64,000 nucleotides of DNA from Nannocystis bainbridge. GTDB taxonomy: Bacteria > Myxococcota_A > Polyangia > Nannocystales > Nannocystaceae. Below, piece after piece: positions 39,340 through 47,477 of the stretch (the stretch's first letter is position 1; every line of letters begins with the position of its first letter). The notes under the pieces were generated by a model. That model saw only the letters and a program-made list of their open reading frames with translations. It did not search any database and was not told the origin of the DNA. The position numbers were made by a program, and so were the translations under genes. The stretch covers positions 1,736,001 through 1,800,000 of the forward strand of contig NZ_JAQNDL010000003.1 of NCBI RefSeq assembly GCF_028368995.1. The letters run 5' to 3'.

Positions 39340-42058
39340 CCCGCTCCGCCGCGCCTGCCTTTTTGCGCCCACGCTCGCCGCGGCCCTCGCCTGCGAACCG
39401 CCGGCGCCCCCGCAGCCCGCCGCCCCCCTCGACGTCGAATTCGTCGGCTGCGAGGCCGTCCTGCGCGGCCCGATCTGCACCGTCGCCGCCGAGCCCGCGC
39501 CGCTGGTCCTGTGGATCGACGCCGCCCCCGGCCGCAGCTTCGCCGCCAGCATCGACGGCGCCGACCTGCCCACCACCGCCCGTACCGTCGCCGGTGGCCT
39601 GCAGCTCCGCCTCACCCCGCCGGCGCGCGGCGGCACCCTCGAGCTCCGCGAGCCCGGGCACGACGCTCGCTGGTCGCTGCCGCTGCGCCCCTCGTTGCGC
39701 GCCCCGGCCCTCGCGCCTGCCTGGGCCTCGCTGCGCGCCGGTGACCTCGACGCCGCCGAGGCCGCGCTGGTCCCCGGCGACGATCCTCGGACCCGCGCCG
39801 AGGCGCTGACCCTGCGGCGCAAGCTCGCGTTTCGCCGCGCCCAGGCGGCCCGCGGCGAGGCCCGCGAGGCCGCGATCGCCGGGGCGCTGCAGCTCGCCGA
39901 AGCCGCCGTGCGGGCCGCCGACGCCGCCGATCTCGCCAGCGAGATCGGCGAGACCGCGCTGGCTGCCGCCTGGCTGGCGATCCACGGCCAGCGCGACATC
40001 CTGTCCGCAAAGACATGGCTCAGGCGCCAGCAGGCGGCCCACGCCCACGACCCCCGGGCCCGGGCCACCGCTCCTTATTACGCCGGCCTGGCCGCCTACG
40101 CCGCCGGCGATCTGCGCGGCGCCCTGCGCTCGTTCGCCGCTGGCGCGGCGCGGAGCCGCCGGCTCGACCTCGTGGCCGACGAGCAGGCGGCCGCGGCGAT
40201 GCACGCCGTGGTCCTGGCGGAGCTCGGCCGCGGCGACGAGGTCCTGGCCCAGGCGCGCCGCGCCGGCCTCACCGCCGCCGCCCTGCAGCCGTGCGACCGC
40301 GCCGCCCTGCTCACCAACATCGGCTGGTCGCTGCTGCTGCTCGCCGAGGCCGGCCAGCCCGCCGACGACCCGACCGCCGCGCTCGAGCAGGCGCTGGCGC
40401 TCAGCGAGCCCGGCGGCGCCTGCCCGGACCCGGCCAAGGCCGACAACCTGCGCATCAACCTCGCCCTGGCCGCGCTCGGGCGGGGCGAGCCCGATGAGGC
40501 CCGGCCGCTGCTGGGCCTCGTCCGCGAGCACGCGCCGACCGGCCGCGCCGCTCTGTGGCTGCGCGAGCTCGAGGGCCGCGCCGACCAACTCGAGGGCCGA
40601 CCGCTCGCCGACGCCGAGCTGCTCGCGCGCGACCCTACCGAGCTCGAGCCCGGCCTGCGGTGGAGCGCCGCCGTGCGCCGCGGCCAGGCCCTCGCCCGCG
40701 CCGGCCTGCCCACCGCCGCCCTGGCCGTCTACGCCGGGGCCGAGGCGCTGCTCGACGACATGCTGCGCGCCATCGACCTCGACGAGGGCCGCGAGCTGTT
40801 CCTCGCCGGCAAGCTCCGCAGCTCGCGGCTGCTCGTCGACCTGCTCGTCGACCTCGGCCGCCCCGACGAGGCCCTGTGCGCCGCCCGCCTGGCCCGCCTC
40901 CGCTCCCTCCGCGCGCTCGACCGCGCCGCCCGGCTCGAGTCTCTCGGCCTCGCCGCCCGCGAGCGCTGGGACGCGGCGATCGCCGAGCACCAGCGCCGCC
41001 GCGAGCGTCACGGCCAGCTCGAGCGCGACGCCTGGCGCTTCGTCGGCCCCGCCGGCGAGCGTCACGACCAGCGCCGCGAGCTCGAGCGCGACGCCGCGGC
41101 CCGGGCCCTCGACGCCGCCTACGCCGCCCTCGGCGACACCGCCCCACCCCCGCGCTGCGCCGACCTGCGGCCGCCCGGGCCCGACGAGCTGCTGCTGCTC
41201 GTCGTGCCCGGCGACGACGGCTGGCTCGCCTTCGCCAGCGATCGCGACGGCGTCGCCGTGGTCCGCCTGCCCGAATTCGACCCCCGCCACCCCGCCGCCG
41301 GCGACCTCCTCCTGCGACCGTTCGCCGACCGCCTGGCCCGCGCCGCCCGGCTCCGCGTCATACCTGTCTCTTCGGACATCCAGCTGCACGCCCTGACCGT
41401 CGCCGGCGAGGTCGTCGCGGCCCGCTGGCCCGTCGCCTACTCGCTCGACCTCCCCCCGCGCCCGCCCCCCGCCGCCGGCAGCCGCGAGGCCCTCGTCGTC
41501 GCCGACGCCACCGGCAACCTCGCCCACGCCCGCGACGAGGCCCGCGCCGTCGCGGCAGCGCTCGCGCGCGGCGGCTTCCACGTCACCCACCTCGAGCACG
41601 GCCAGGCCACCACCGCCGCCGTCACCCGCGGCCTCGGCACCGCCGCCCTGCTCCACTACGCCGGCCACGGCAAGCGCGAGGGCGTGAGCGGCTGGGACAG
41701 CGCCCTCGCCCTCGCCGAGGACGCCAGCTTCGGCGTCGGCGACGTCCTCGCCCTCCCGCGCGTGCCCGCGACCGTCGTCCTGTCCGGCTGTGAGACCGGC
41801 GCCAGCGACCCGTTCGCCCTCGCCGGCGGCATGAACCTCGCGCGCGCCTTTTTGCTGGTCGGCGCCGACGCGGTGATCGCCGCCAGCGACGTCATCGACG
41901 ACGCGCTCGCGGCCGAGGTCAGCGCCGACCTCTATCGCAGCCTCGACCCCGACGCCCCGTTCGACGCCCCCGCCCGCCTGCGCGAAGTCCTGCTCGAGCT
42001 GCGCCGCGCCCACCCGGCCACCGACGAGTGGAAGAAATTCCGCGCCTTCGTCCCCTGA
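39329..42058 (+). CDS. Lipoprotein with TPR-like repeats and CHAT caspase-like protease
   Basis: 909 residues from a GTG at 39329 inside the end of the previous gene. A signal peptide ends in a lipobox (LAAALAC, Cys near 21). A beta domain (about 35-125) and helical TPR-like repeats (130-600) follow. The last 270 residues form a CHAT domain with the catalytic dyad: His about 780 in LLHYAGHGKREG and Cys about 821 in VVLSGCETGA, both in canonical surroundings. CHAT proteins are caspase-like proteases, known in bacteria from separase-like and gasdermin- or Craspase-linked peptidases. A lipoprotein form would act at the outer or periplasmic side. With the sigma and one-TM genes it makes an operon of signal, membrane link and protease. 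Confidence 0.9.
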   Translation: MPTDPLRRACLFAPTLAAALACEPPAPPQPAAPLDVEFVGCEAVLRGPICTVAAEPAPLVLWIDAAPGRSFAASIDGADLPTTARTVAGGLQLRLTPPARGGTLELREPGHDARWSLPLRPSLRAPALAPAWASLRAGDLDAAEAALVPGDDPRTRAEALTLRRKLAFRRAQAARGEAREAAIAGALQLAEAAVRAADAADLASEIGETALAAAWLAIHGQRDILSAKTWLRRQQAAHAHDPRARATAPYYAGLAAYAAGDLRGALRSFAAGAARSRRLDLVADEQAAAAMHAVVLAELGRGDEVLAQARRAGLTAAALQPCDRAALLTNIGWSLLLLAEAGQPADDPTAALEQALALSEPGGACPDPAKADNLRINLALAALGRGEPDEARPLLGLVREHAPTGRAALWLRELEGRADQLEGRPLADAELLARDPTELEPGLRWSAAVRRGQALARAGLPTAALAVYAGAEALLDDMLRAIDLDEGRELFLAGKLRSSRLLVDLLVDLGRPDEALCAARLARLRSLRALDRAARLESLGLAARERWDAAIAEHQRRRERHGQLERDAWRFVGPAGERHDQRRELERDAAARALDAAYAALGDTAPPPRCADLRPPGPDELLLLVVPGDDGWLAFASDRDGVAVVRLPEFDPRHPAAGDLLLRPFADRLARAARLRVIPVSSDIQLHALTVAGEVVAARWPVAYSLDLPPRPPPAAGSREALVVADATGNLAHARDEARAVAAALARGGFHVTHLEHGQATTAAVTRGLGTAALLHYAGHGKREGVSGWDSALALAEDASFGVGDVLALPRVPATVVLSGCETGASDPFALAGGMNLARAFLLVGADAVIAASDVIDDALAAEVSADLYRSLDPDAPFDAPARLREVLLELRRAHPATDEWKKFRAFVP

Positions 42059-42069
42059 CGAAAAAAGTT

Positions 42070-42100
42070 TGTAAGCGCCGGCCGCCTCGTCGCCAACGAG
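42070..42100 (+). promoter_or_regulatory. Candidate ECF promoter, copy 2
   Basis: tgtaag (42070-42075), 12 bases, cgtcgccaa (42088-42096) followed by cgag, preceded by an A-tract (42061-42066). It lies 12 bases after the stop of the CHAT gene and about 130 bases before the secreted protein at 42232. Boxes and spacing agree with the sites at 38316 and 43792. Confidence 0.6.
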
Positions 42101-42231
42101 TCGATGTCAGCCGTCGACGGCCACCGCCCCGCGAGCCGCCGACCACCCTCCGCCCTTCGCACCTGCGCGCGACGATCCGTCGCCGGTGCAATCGCGGCGA
42201 CGCCTCCCGCTCGCCGAGAAAGCCACCCATC

Positions 42232-42870
42232 ATGCCCCTGCGCTCGCTCTCCTTCCTGATCTTCACCACGAGCCTCGTCGCCGGCCTCGTCGCCCCCGAA
42301 GCCGCCGCCACCGAGGTCGCCAGCAACGTCCCGTTCGCCGCCATCGAGCCGGTCATGCTGCGCTACCCGGTCGGCAGCCTCGGCGCCGACCTCCCGATCG
42401 AGCTCCGCGTGCGCCACCAGAACCTCACCCACCGGCTCGAGGGCGCGTGCAAGCTCAAGCTCGTCTCACAGAGCCCGCCGAAGCGCCGGCTCGTGTGCCC
42501 CGGCGTCGGCTCGGTCGACGTCGAGCTCGTCGAGCAGCTCCCGGCCCAGCTGTCCTTCCTCGCCGACCTGCGCGACTTCCAGCTCGCGCCCGGCATCCCG
42601 GGCGAGCTCCGCGGCGTGGTCCTCGGCGACGACGAGCCCCTGATCTCCTCCATCCGCGTCGAGCGCCACTGGTTCTGGGGCGTCAGCTGCATCCTCGAGC
42701 CGACCGACGCCAACAAATGCGACCTGGCCTGCGGCCTCGTCGGCGCCGCCGACAGCGAGGTCCGCGGCTACGCCGACCACGTCAACGACCAGTGCATCGC
42801 CATCTGCAGCTGCCTCGACGCCGCCGGCCACATCCTGACCAACACCGTCGTCGCCACCGCCCCCTTCTAA
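42232..42870 (+). CDS. Secreted protein of unknown function
   Basis: 212 residues from an ATG at 42232 with a clear signal peptide (LSFLIFTTSLVAGLVAPEAAA). The mature part has beta-type segments (GADLPIELRVRHQNLTHRLE, SVDVELVEQLPAQLSFLAD) and eight cysteines, most of them in the last 60 residues (SCILE, KCDLACG, QCIAICSC), which may form disulfides. No family was recognised. It lies behind a candidate ECF promoter shared with the subtilase gene and just after the CHAT gene, so it may belong to the same response. It ends before a group of short hairpins. Confidence 0.8.
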   Translation: MPLRSLSFLIFTTSLVAGLVAPEAAATEVASNVPFAAIEPVMLRYPVGSLGADLPIELRVRHQNLTHRLEGACKLKLVSQSPPKRRLVCPGVGSVDVELVEQLPAQLSFLADLRDFQLAPGIPGELRGVVLGDDEPLISSIRVERHWFWGVSCILEPTDANKCDLACGLVGAADSEVRGYADHVNDQCIAICSCLDAAGHILTNTVVATAPF

Positions 42871-43082
42871 AAGACAATCAATCTGTCCCTCGAGACAGCT
42901 CGCTGTGCTCCGCGAAGACCTGTCCCTTCGCACGCCCCACCGAGGCCCTCGCCGACCTGTCCGTTCGGACACCTCCCCGCGTCCTCTCCGACCTGTCCCT
43001 TCGGACATCATCGGTCTCTGGCCGCTCCAGACGAATACCCGATCACCGCGGTGTTTCACCGCCCACCACGAAAGCTTCAGCC
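42871..43082. repeat. Three tgtcc-NNNN-ggaca hairpins in a gene gap
   Basis: ctgtc..gacag at 42883-42897, tgtcc-gttc-ggaca at 42958-42971 and tgtcc-cttc-ggaca at 42994-43007 lie in a 210-base gap between two secreted-protein genes. The last two share a longer context, ccgacctgtcc. They may end transcription of the first gene. Confidence 0.65.
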
Positions 43083-43712
43083 ATGACCACCATCTTCCGC
43101 ACCCTCCTCGTCGCCTCCACCCTCTCTGCCGTCGCCCTCGCCGTCCCCGCGCGCGCCGAGGCTGCTTGCGGCAGCTCCGCCGCCACCGTCGCCGGCGACG
43201 TGTGGGAGCAGTTTCACGACGAGGCCCTCATGCTCGGCTGCGCCGCCGGCTCGGTCCTCGCCAGCGTCGACTTCGACGACTGCTACGGCACCCTCTCCTT
43301 CTACAACGACATCTTCGACGCCATGGTCGGCTGGTGGAACGACATGGCCAACAACAGCTGGGCCACGATCGGCCCGCGCCAGCTCCAGTGGAGCGGCATC
43401 ATGAACGGCACCCTGCAGCTCGGCGGCGGCCGGGTGTTCTGCAGCGCCGCGCCCTCGAACAAGGACACCGTCGAGATCTCCATCGAAAAGCTCGACGGCC
43501 GCGCCGAGACCGAGGTCGAGATCTGCAAGATGCGCAAGGACGGCTCGTCGCTCACCACCCACACCTTCACCTTCGCCAACGGCCTCGACAACGTCGGCAC
43601 CGTCAAGACCCGCACCGTCACCGGCGCCAAGGACGACGTCATCTGCGTCCACCTCAACAACAAGTCGGTGACCAACTCCTTCCAGTACTCGATCGACGCC
43701 GACAAGTTCTGA
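43083..43712 (+). CDS. Secreted protein of unknown function
   Basis: 209 residues from an ATG at 43083 with a signal peptide (TLLVASTLSAVALAVPARAEA). The mature part begins with Cys (ACGSS) and continues with a helical section (AATVAGDVWEQFHDEALMLG) and a beta-rich section (GTLQLGGGRVFCSAAPSNKD, TEVEICKMRKDGSSLTTHTF). Five cysteines are present. No family was recognised. It lies between another secreted protein and a subtilase, all on the same strand, and is probably exported to the medium or periplasm. The start is clear because the signal peptide begins directly at this ATG. Confidence 0.8.
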   Translation: MTTIFRTLLVASTLSAVALAVPARAEAACGSSAATVAGDVWEQFHDEALMLGCAAGSVLASVDFDDCYGTLSFYNDIFDAMVGWWNDMANNSWATIGPRQLQWSGIMNGTLQLGGGRVFCSAAPSNKDTVEISIEKLDGRAETEVEICKMRKDGSSLTTHTFTFANGLDNVGTVKTRTVTGAKDDVICVHLNNKSVTNSFQYSIDADKF

Positions 43713-43791
43713 GCGGCCCCGCCCGACCGACCGCAGCCCGGCGAGCGCCTTCGCGCCGCCGCGGCGCTTCGCCGTCGCAAAAACTTTGGTC

Positions 43792-43822
43792 TGTAAGAGT
43801 CCGCCGCCTCGCCGCCAATGAG
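43792..43822 (+). promoter_or_regulatory. Candidate ECF promoter, copy 3
   Basis: tgtaag (43792-43797), 12 bases, cgccgccaa (43810-43818) followed by tgag, preceded by an A-tract (43779-43783). It stands directly before the subtilase gene. About 30 of 34 positions agree with copy 2 at 42066-42100. Confidence 0.6.
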
Positions 43823-43834
43823 GCCGGCGAGGTG

Positions 43835-45928
43835 ATGATCGACATGCGCAAAAGCCCCAAGAACTCGGACCCTGGACACTCGACGCGCGGCTGCAGGGTC
43901 GCGGGTGCCACGGCCTTCGCCTGCGCCCTGCTCGGCGCGTGCGACAGCGACCTCCCGCCGGACCTCGAAGCGACCGCCGAAGTCGCCGATGACCTCGAGG
44001 TCCCCGCTGCCGTCGCAACAGAACACGACCCCGCGCTCCACCCCGACCTCACCCCCGAGTCCGACCCCGCCCCCGCCGACCTGTCCCTCGCGGACGACTC
44101 CTCCGACATGTCCCCGAGGACAGGCTTCGATCCCTGCCCTGAAGGGCGCCAGATCGCCCTCGACCCGCCCGGCGGCTGCACCCACCGCAGCGGTCCCCTG
44201 GGCTACTGGAAGGCCACCTCGCTGTTCGCCGAGGTGACCCCGCCCCTCACCGACGCCGGCGCTCCCCCGCCCGCGCTCGCCGGCTACTGCCAGTTCACCT
44301 GGACCCCCAATTCGCCCGCCATCCCCCCGCAGCTCACCTACCTCCCCGCCTCCGCCGAGAGCGGCCTCGCCCCCGATTGCGAGGTCGTGTGGGGTCAGGG
44401 CGACGTGCTCACCGACGCGCTCGCCGACGACCTGCGCGACGCTCACCAGCGTCACCTCGGCGCCGCCCCGCAGTTCGTCAACCCGGGCGCGCCCGTCCCC
44501 GTCACCATCGCCGTGCTCGACTCGGCCCCCAACGCCTTTGTCGACGCCCGCTCCGACCACGGCGAGAGCGTCGGCGAGACCATCCGCCGCGTCGCCTGCG
44601 CTGGCCCGGGCCAGTGCACGAACCTGGTCCGCTACGAGCTCGCCCTGCCGCGCTTCGGCGAGCACAACGTCGACTGGACCCTTGGCGGCCACTACGGCAG
44701 CCAGCGCGAGCTGGCCCAGGCGATCTTCGGCAGCGTGCGGCGGTGGAAGAGCGCCGGCGCCTCGCAGCGGCTCGTCCTCAACGTCAGCCTCGCCTGGGAG
44801 CCCAACCTGTTCGGCGGCACCGGCTCGCCCGCGACCATGCCCGCGCCCGCGCGCGCCGTGTTCCACGCCCTGCAGTACGCCGCCTGCGAGGGCGCCCTGA
44901 TCGTCACCGCCGCCGGCAACGCCACCGGCGACACCTGCCAGACCGGTCCGATGGCCCCGGCGATCTGGGAGAGCCGCGCCGCCCCGACCCCCGCGCTGTG
45001 CCAGGCGTTCGGCGTCGCCAACTCGACCTCCTCGGCCGCGTTCCCGCTGGTCCGCGCCGTCTCGGGGATCGGTCACGACAATCGCCCGCTGCAGGCGACG
45101 CGCCCCGGCGGCCGCCCGCGCCTCGCCGCGCCCGCATTCATGGCAGTCGGTGGCCCCAACGCCCAGCCGACCACGCCCCTGACCGGCACCTCGCTCGCCG
45201 CCGCCAGCGTCAGCGGCGTCGCGGCGCTCGCCTGGTCGTACGAGCCCGGCCTCACCGCCGGCCAGCTCGGCCAGCGCCTCTACGCCGCCGCCGCCCCGAT
45301 CCTCCCGCACGTCCCCGCCCAGTTCGGCACCACCGACCCGATCCGCCGGATCACCGCCTGCTCGACCCTCGCCGCCTGCACCGGCGCCCGCTGCCCCACC
45401 GTCGTCTGCAGCGCCCCGCTCCCCGACCTCGCGGCGCTCGCCGACGCCTCGTACCTCGCGGTCGACGCCCTGCGCGACGCCGACAGCCTCGACATGGTCG
45501 ACGCCCTGGCCGTGACCACCGCCAGCGCCTGCACCGACGTCTGCGGCGATTCGCTCCACACCTTCACCCCTGCAAGCGGCGCCCAGACCGCCTGCGATCA
45601 CGACGAGGTCGCCGGCCGCCAGCGCTACACCAGCCCCCAGCCCGAGTGGCCGGCCTGCCCCGCCTGCTTCCTCAGCAACAGCAACGCGACCGCCTACCTC
45701 GCCCTCGGCGAGCGCTTCGCCGATCGCACCGTCAGCGACGTCGAGCTCGAGCTCGAGGACGCCAACGCGACCCAGCGCTTCGTCCTCGGCGCGCTGCCCC
45801 TCACCGTCGACCGCGTCACCGAGGTCACCCTCCCACCCGACGAGCTGTTGGCGACCCCCCGCCGCGCGACCCTCCACATCACCTTCGCCTCCGGCGCGAC
45901 CCAGAGCAACGAGATCCCGATCCACTGA
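43835..45928 (+). CDS. Subtilisin-like serine protease lipoprotein (S8 family)
   Basis: About 697 residues from an ATG at 43835 (GTG at 43832 and ATG at 43844 are also possible). A lipoprotein signal ends in LLGAC (Cys near 33). An acidic propeptide-like region follows (to about 210), then a subtilase core: Asp near 229 in IAVLDSAP, His near 242 in DHGESV, Asn near 361 in VTAAGNA, and Ser near 453 in LTGTSLAAASVSGVAAL. Asp and His lie unusually close together, since most subtilases have 30 or more residues between them. The C-terminal 190 residues hold Cys pairs (ACSTLAAC, RCPTVVC, CTDVCG, CPACF) and a beta domain. A surface-anchored protease is likely. The A-tract and candidate promoter ahead link it to the CHAT operon. 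Confidence 0.88.
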   Translation: MIDMRKSPKNSDPGHSTRGCRVAGATAFACALLGACDSDLPPDLEATAEVADDLEVPAAVATEHDPALHPDLTPESDPAPADLSLADDSSDMSPRTGFDPCPEGRQIALDPPGGCTHRSGPLGYWKATSLFAEVTPPLTDAGAPPPALAGYCQFTWTPNSPAIPPQLTYLPASAESGLAPDCEVVWGQGDVLTDALADDLRDAHQRHLGAAPQFVNPGAPVPVTIAVLDSAPNAFVDARSDHGESVGETIRRVACAGPGQCTNLVRYELALPRFGEHNVDWTLGGHYGSQRELAQAIFGSVRRWKSAGASQRLVLNVSLAWEPNLFGGTGSPATMPAPARAVFHALQYAACEGALIVTAAGNATGDTCQTGPMAPAIWESRAAPTPALCQAFGVANSTSSAAFPLVRAVSGIGHDNRPLQATRPGGRPRLAAPAFMAVGGPNAQPTTPLTGTSLAAASVSGVAALAWSYEPGLTAGQLGQRLYAAAAPILPHVPAQFGTTDPIRRITACSTLAACTGARCPTVVCSAPLPDLAALADASYLAVDALRDADSLDMVDALAVTTASACTDVCGDSLHTFTPASGAQTACDHDEVAGRQRYTSPQPEWPACPACFLSNSNATAYLALGERFADRTVSDVELELEDANATQRFVLGALPLTVDRVTEVTLPPDELLATPRRATLHITFASGATQSNEIPIH

Positions 45929-46177
45929 GCCTGGAGCGAGCCGGCGCGACGGAGTCGCCGCACGGCCGAGCCCCGCGCTCGGCCATCGTCTCGGCATCGA
46001 ATCGAGCGAGCGTCCCCAACGCCCGCCCGACTCTCATCATTCTCTGCCCCGAACTGCCCCACGATTCGAACTCTTATCATTCCCCTCCGCAGCTGGGCTC
46101 GCCGGCTCGCTCCTCTCCCGCACTCCCGGGGGTCTCTCGCCTCGCCCCGCGATTTCGTGATAGATGCGATCACCCCC
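45929..46177. other. Intergenic region, no gene seen
   Basis: Between two plus-strand genes. The phrases ctcatcattctctgcccc (near 46032) and cttatcattcccctccgc (near 46072) are near repeats. No hairpin was recognised. Confidence 0.4.
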
Positions 46178-47314
46178 ATGTCTGCCGACCCCGCCGAGTT
46201 CACGCAGTTCTTCCTCGACCTGCTCGACCTGTGCGCCGTCATCCCTGGCGCGCGCGTCCCTCCCGGCGCCAGCGACCCCGAGCTCGCCGCTCTCGAGGCC
46301 GAGCTCGAATACCCCCTGCCTGCCGATTTACGGACCGCCCTGAGCCTCTGTGACGGCCTCGAGGCCCCCGAGCTCGCCGGCCCTGGCAGCGACGCCGGCC
46401 TCCTCTCCGTCGCCGGCATCCGCGAGCGCTGGCGGTCCCTGCGTGAGCTCGACGGCGCCGCCGATCGCCGGCTCTTGCCGATCGCCGACGACAACGGCGT
46501 CCTCCGCTACCTCGTCCTGATCCCCGGCTCCAAGCATTTCGGCGCCGTCGCCACCTGGGACAGCGACGGTGACGCCTGGGGCGTCGTGCGCGGCAAGCCC
46601 GTCGCCAGCCTGCGGGCCCTGCTCGAGAAGGCCCTGCCCAAGCTGCAGAAGAAGCTGCCCAAGGGCCTGCCGATCATCCCCGGATTCGCCCGCGGCGCCG
46701 CCCCCGACCCCGACACCCTCGCCGGCATCATCGCCGGCCTGCAGGCCAGCCTGAAGAGACACCAGCCGATCGACGACCGCCTGCAGTTGTTCGCCCGCGA
46801 CCCTGCCCTGCTGACCGCCATCCTCGACGCCCTCCTGCGCGCCGGGGCCCCGCTGCTGGCCCTCGCCGAGCATCACCCCCACGTCGCCCAGGTCGCAGCG
46901 CGGCTCGACGCCGGCCTCCTGCTGGCCGCGCTCACCCGCTACGAGCCGGTCGCCACCCCCCACGAGCCGCGGCTGCTGCTCGACTGGAGCGCCCACCTCG
47001 ACGACATCACCGCCGCCCTCGTCGCCCGGTCGGCCCCGAGGTCGAGGAGAGCTGAGACTCCGCCCCGTCGCTCAGCCCCGAGCGCGTCGCCACGCGCCCG
47101 CCGTCACGCTTCGCCTGAGCCGGGTGAAGGTGGCAGATGCACCGGCAGACGTCGTCGCGCAGTTGCCGGCCACAAGCGGTTCAGATCCAACTCGCGCACC
47201 CAGCGCTTTCCACCGCTCGACGACATGGCGCCAGGCGCGCTCAAGTGGCCGTCAAGTTGCCCGAGGGGTCCCAAGGGCTGCTCTCCGGAAAGTTTGAGGA
47301 GCCGAATCAAGTAG
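46178..47314 (+). CDS. SMI1/KNR4 (SUKH) family protein, 3' end suspicious
   Basis: From an ATG at 46178 (a GTG at 46157 is in frame). Residues about 5-170 fit a SUKH domain: P-P-G-A-S-D-P-E-L-A-A-L-E-A-E-L, YPLPADLRTALSLCDGLE, LRYLVLIPGSKHFGAVATWD, DGDAWGVVRGKPVASLRALL. SUKH proteins are best known as immunity proteins of polymorphic toxin systems; a toxin gene is not adjacent. A helical part to about residue 285 follows. After about 47030 the frame becomes Arg/Ser/Pro-rich up to 47314. In another frame the bases continue as P-V-G-P-E-V-E-E-S and stop at 47055, which looks like the natural end, so a frameshift is possible. If so, the true product is about 290 residues. Confidence 0.7.
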   Translation: MSADPAEFTQFFLDLLDLCAVIPGARVPPGASDPELAALEAELEYPLPADLRTALSLCDGLEAPELAGPGSDAGLLSVAGIRERWRSLRELDGAADRRLLPIADDNGVLRYLVLIPGSKHFGAVATWDSDGDAWGVVRGKPVASLRALLEKALPKLQKKLPKGLPIIPGFARGAAPDPDTLAGIIAGLQASLKRHQPIDDRLQLFARDPALLTAILDALLRAGAPLLALAEHHPHVAQVAARLDAGLLLAALTRYEPVATPHEPRLLLDWSAHLDDITAALVARSAPRSRRAETPPRRSAPSASPRARRHASPEPGEGGRCTGRRRRAVAGHKRFRSNSRTQRFPPLDDMAPGALKWPSSCPRGPKGCSPESLRSRIK

Positions 47315-47468
47315 CCGTCACGTACAACCCCGCCCGAGAATTAGATTTGGCAGGCTCAAATCTTCGCCGCAGAGCGCGCCAATCAAGTACCCGTCAAGTT
47401 CGCTTCTGCCCAAATACCCCGCCGCCCCGAAGTTTGAAGCCCAGCGAGGTCTGGGAAGCAAGTAGCCA
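47055..47468. other. Region with a spaced short repeat beside the AlbA_2 gene
   Basis: It holds four copies of a 17-19 base motif tcaagtagccgtcaagt at 47241, 47307, 47383 and 47459, 66-76 bases apart. The bases between them share phrases such as aagtttgagg or aagtttgaag. The region is downstream of the AlbA_2-type gene and covers the doubtful tail of the SUKH gene. Confidence 0.6.
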
Positions 47469-47477
47469 TCAAGTGGA
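47241..47477. repeat. Four spaced copies of tcaagtagccgtcaagt
   Basis: tcaagtggccgtcaagt (47241), tcaagtagccgtcacgt (47307), tcaagtacccgtcaagt (47383) and gcaagtagccatcaagt (47458). Read on the minus strand the motif encodes LDGYL in one frame, and the spacing of about 75 would keep a frame for the last copies. It could be a decayed protein repeat or a set of binding sites. Confidence 0.6.

Noticed and set aside
38450..42013. Long minus-strand open frame opposite the CHAT operon
   Set aside because: Gly/Ala/Val/Glu-rich shadow without a motif. The plus-strand genes have signal peptides, catalytic residues and ribosome binding sites.
47241..47477. Small CRISPR-like array
   Set aside because: Only four imperfect 17-19 base copies with uneven spacing and partly similar intervening sequence; no cas genes.
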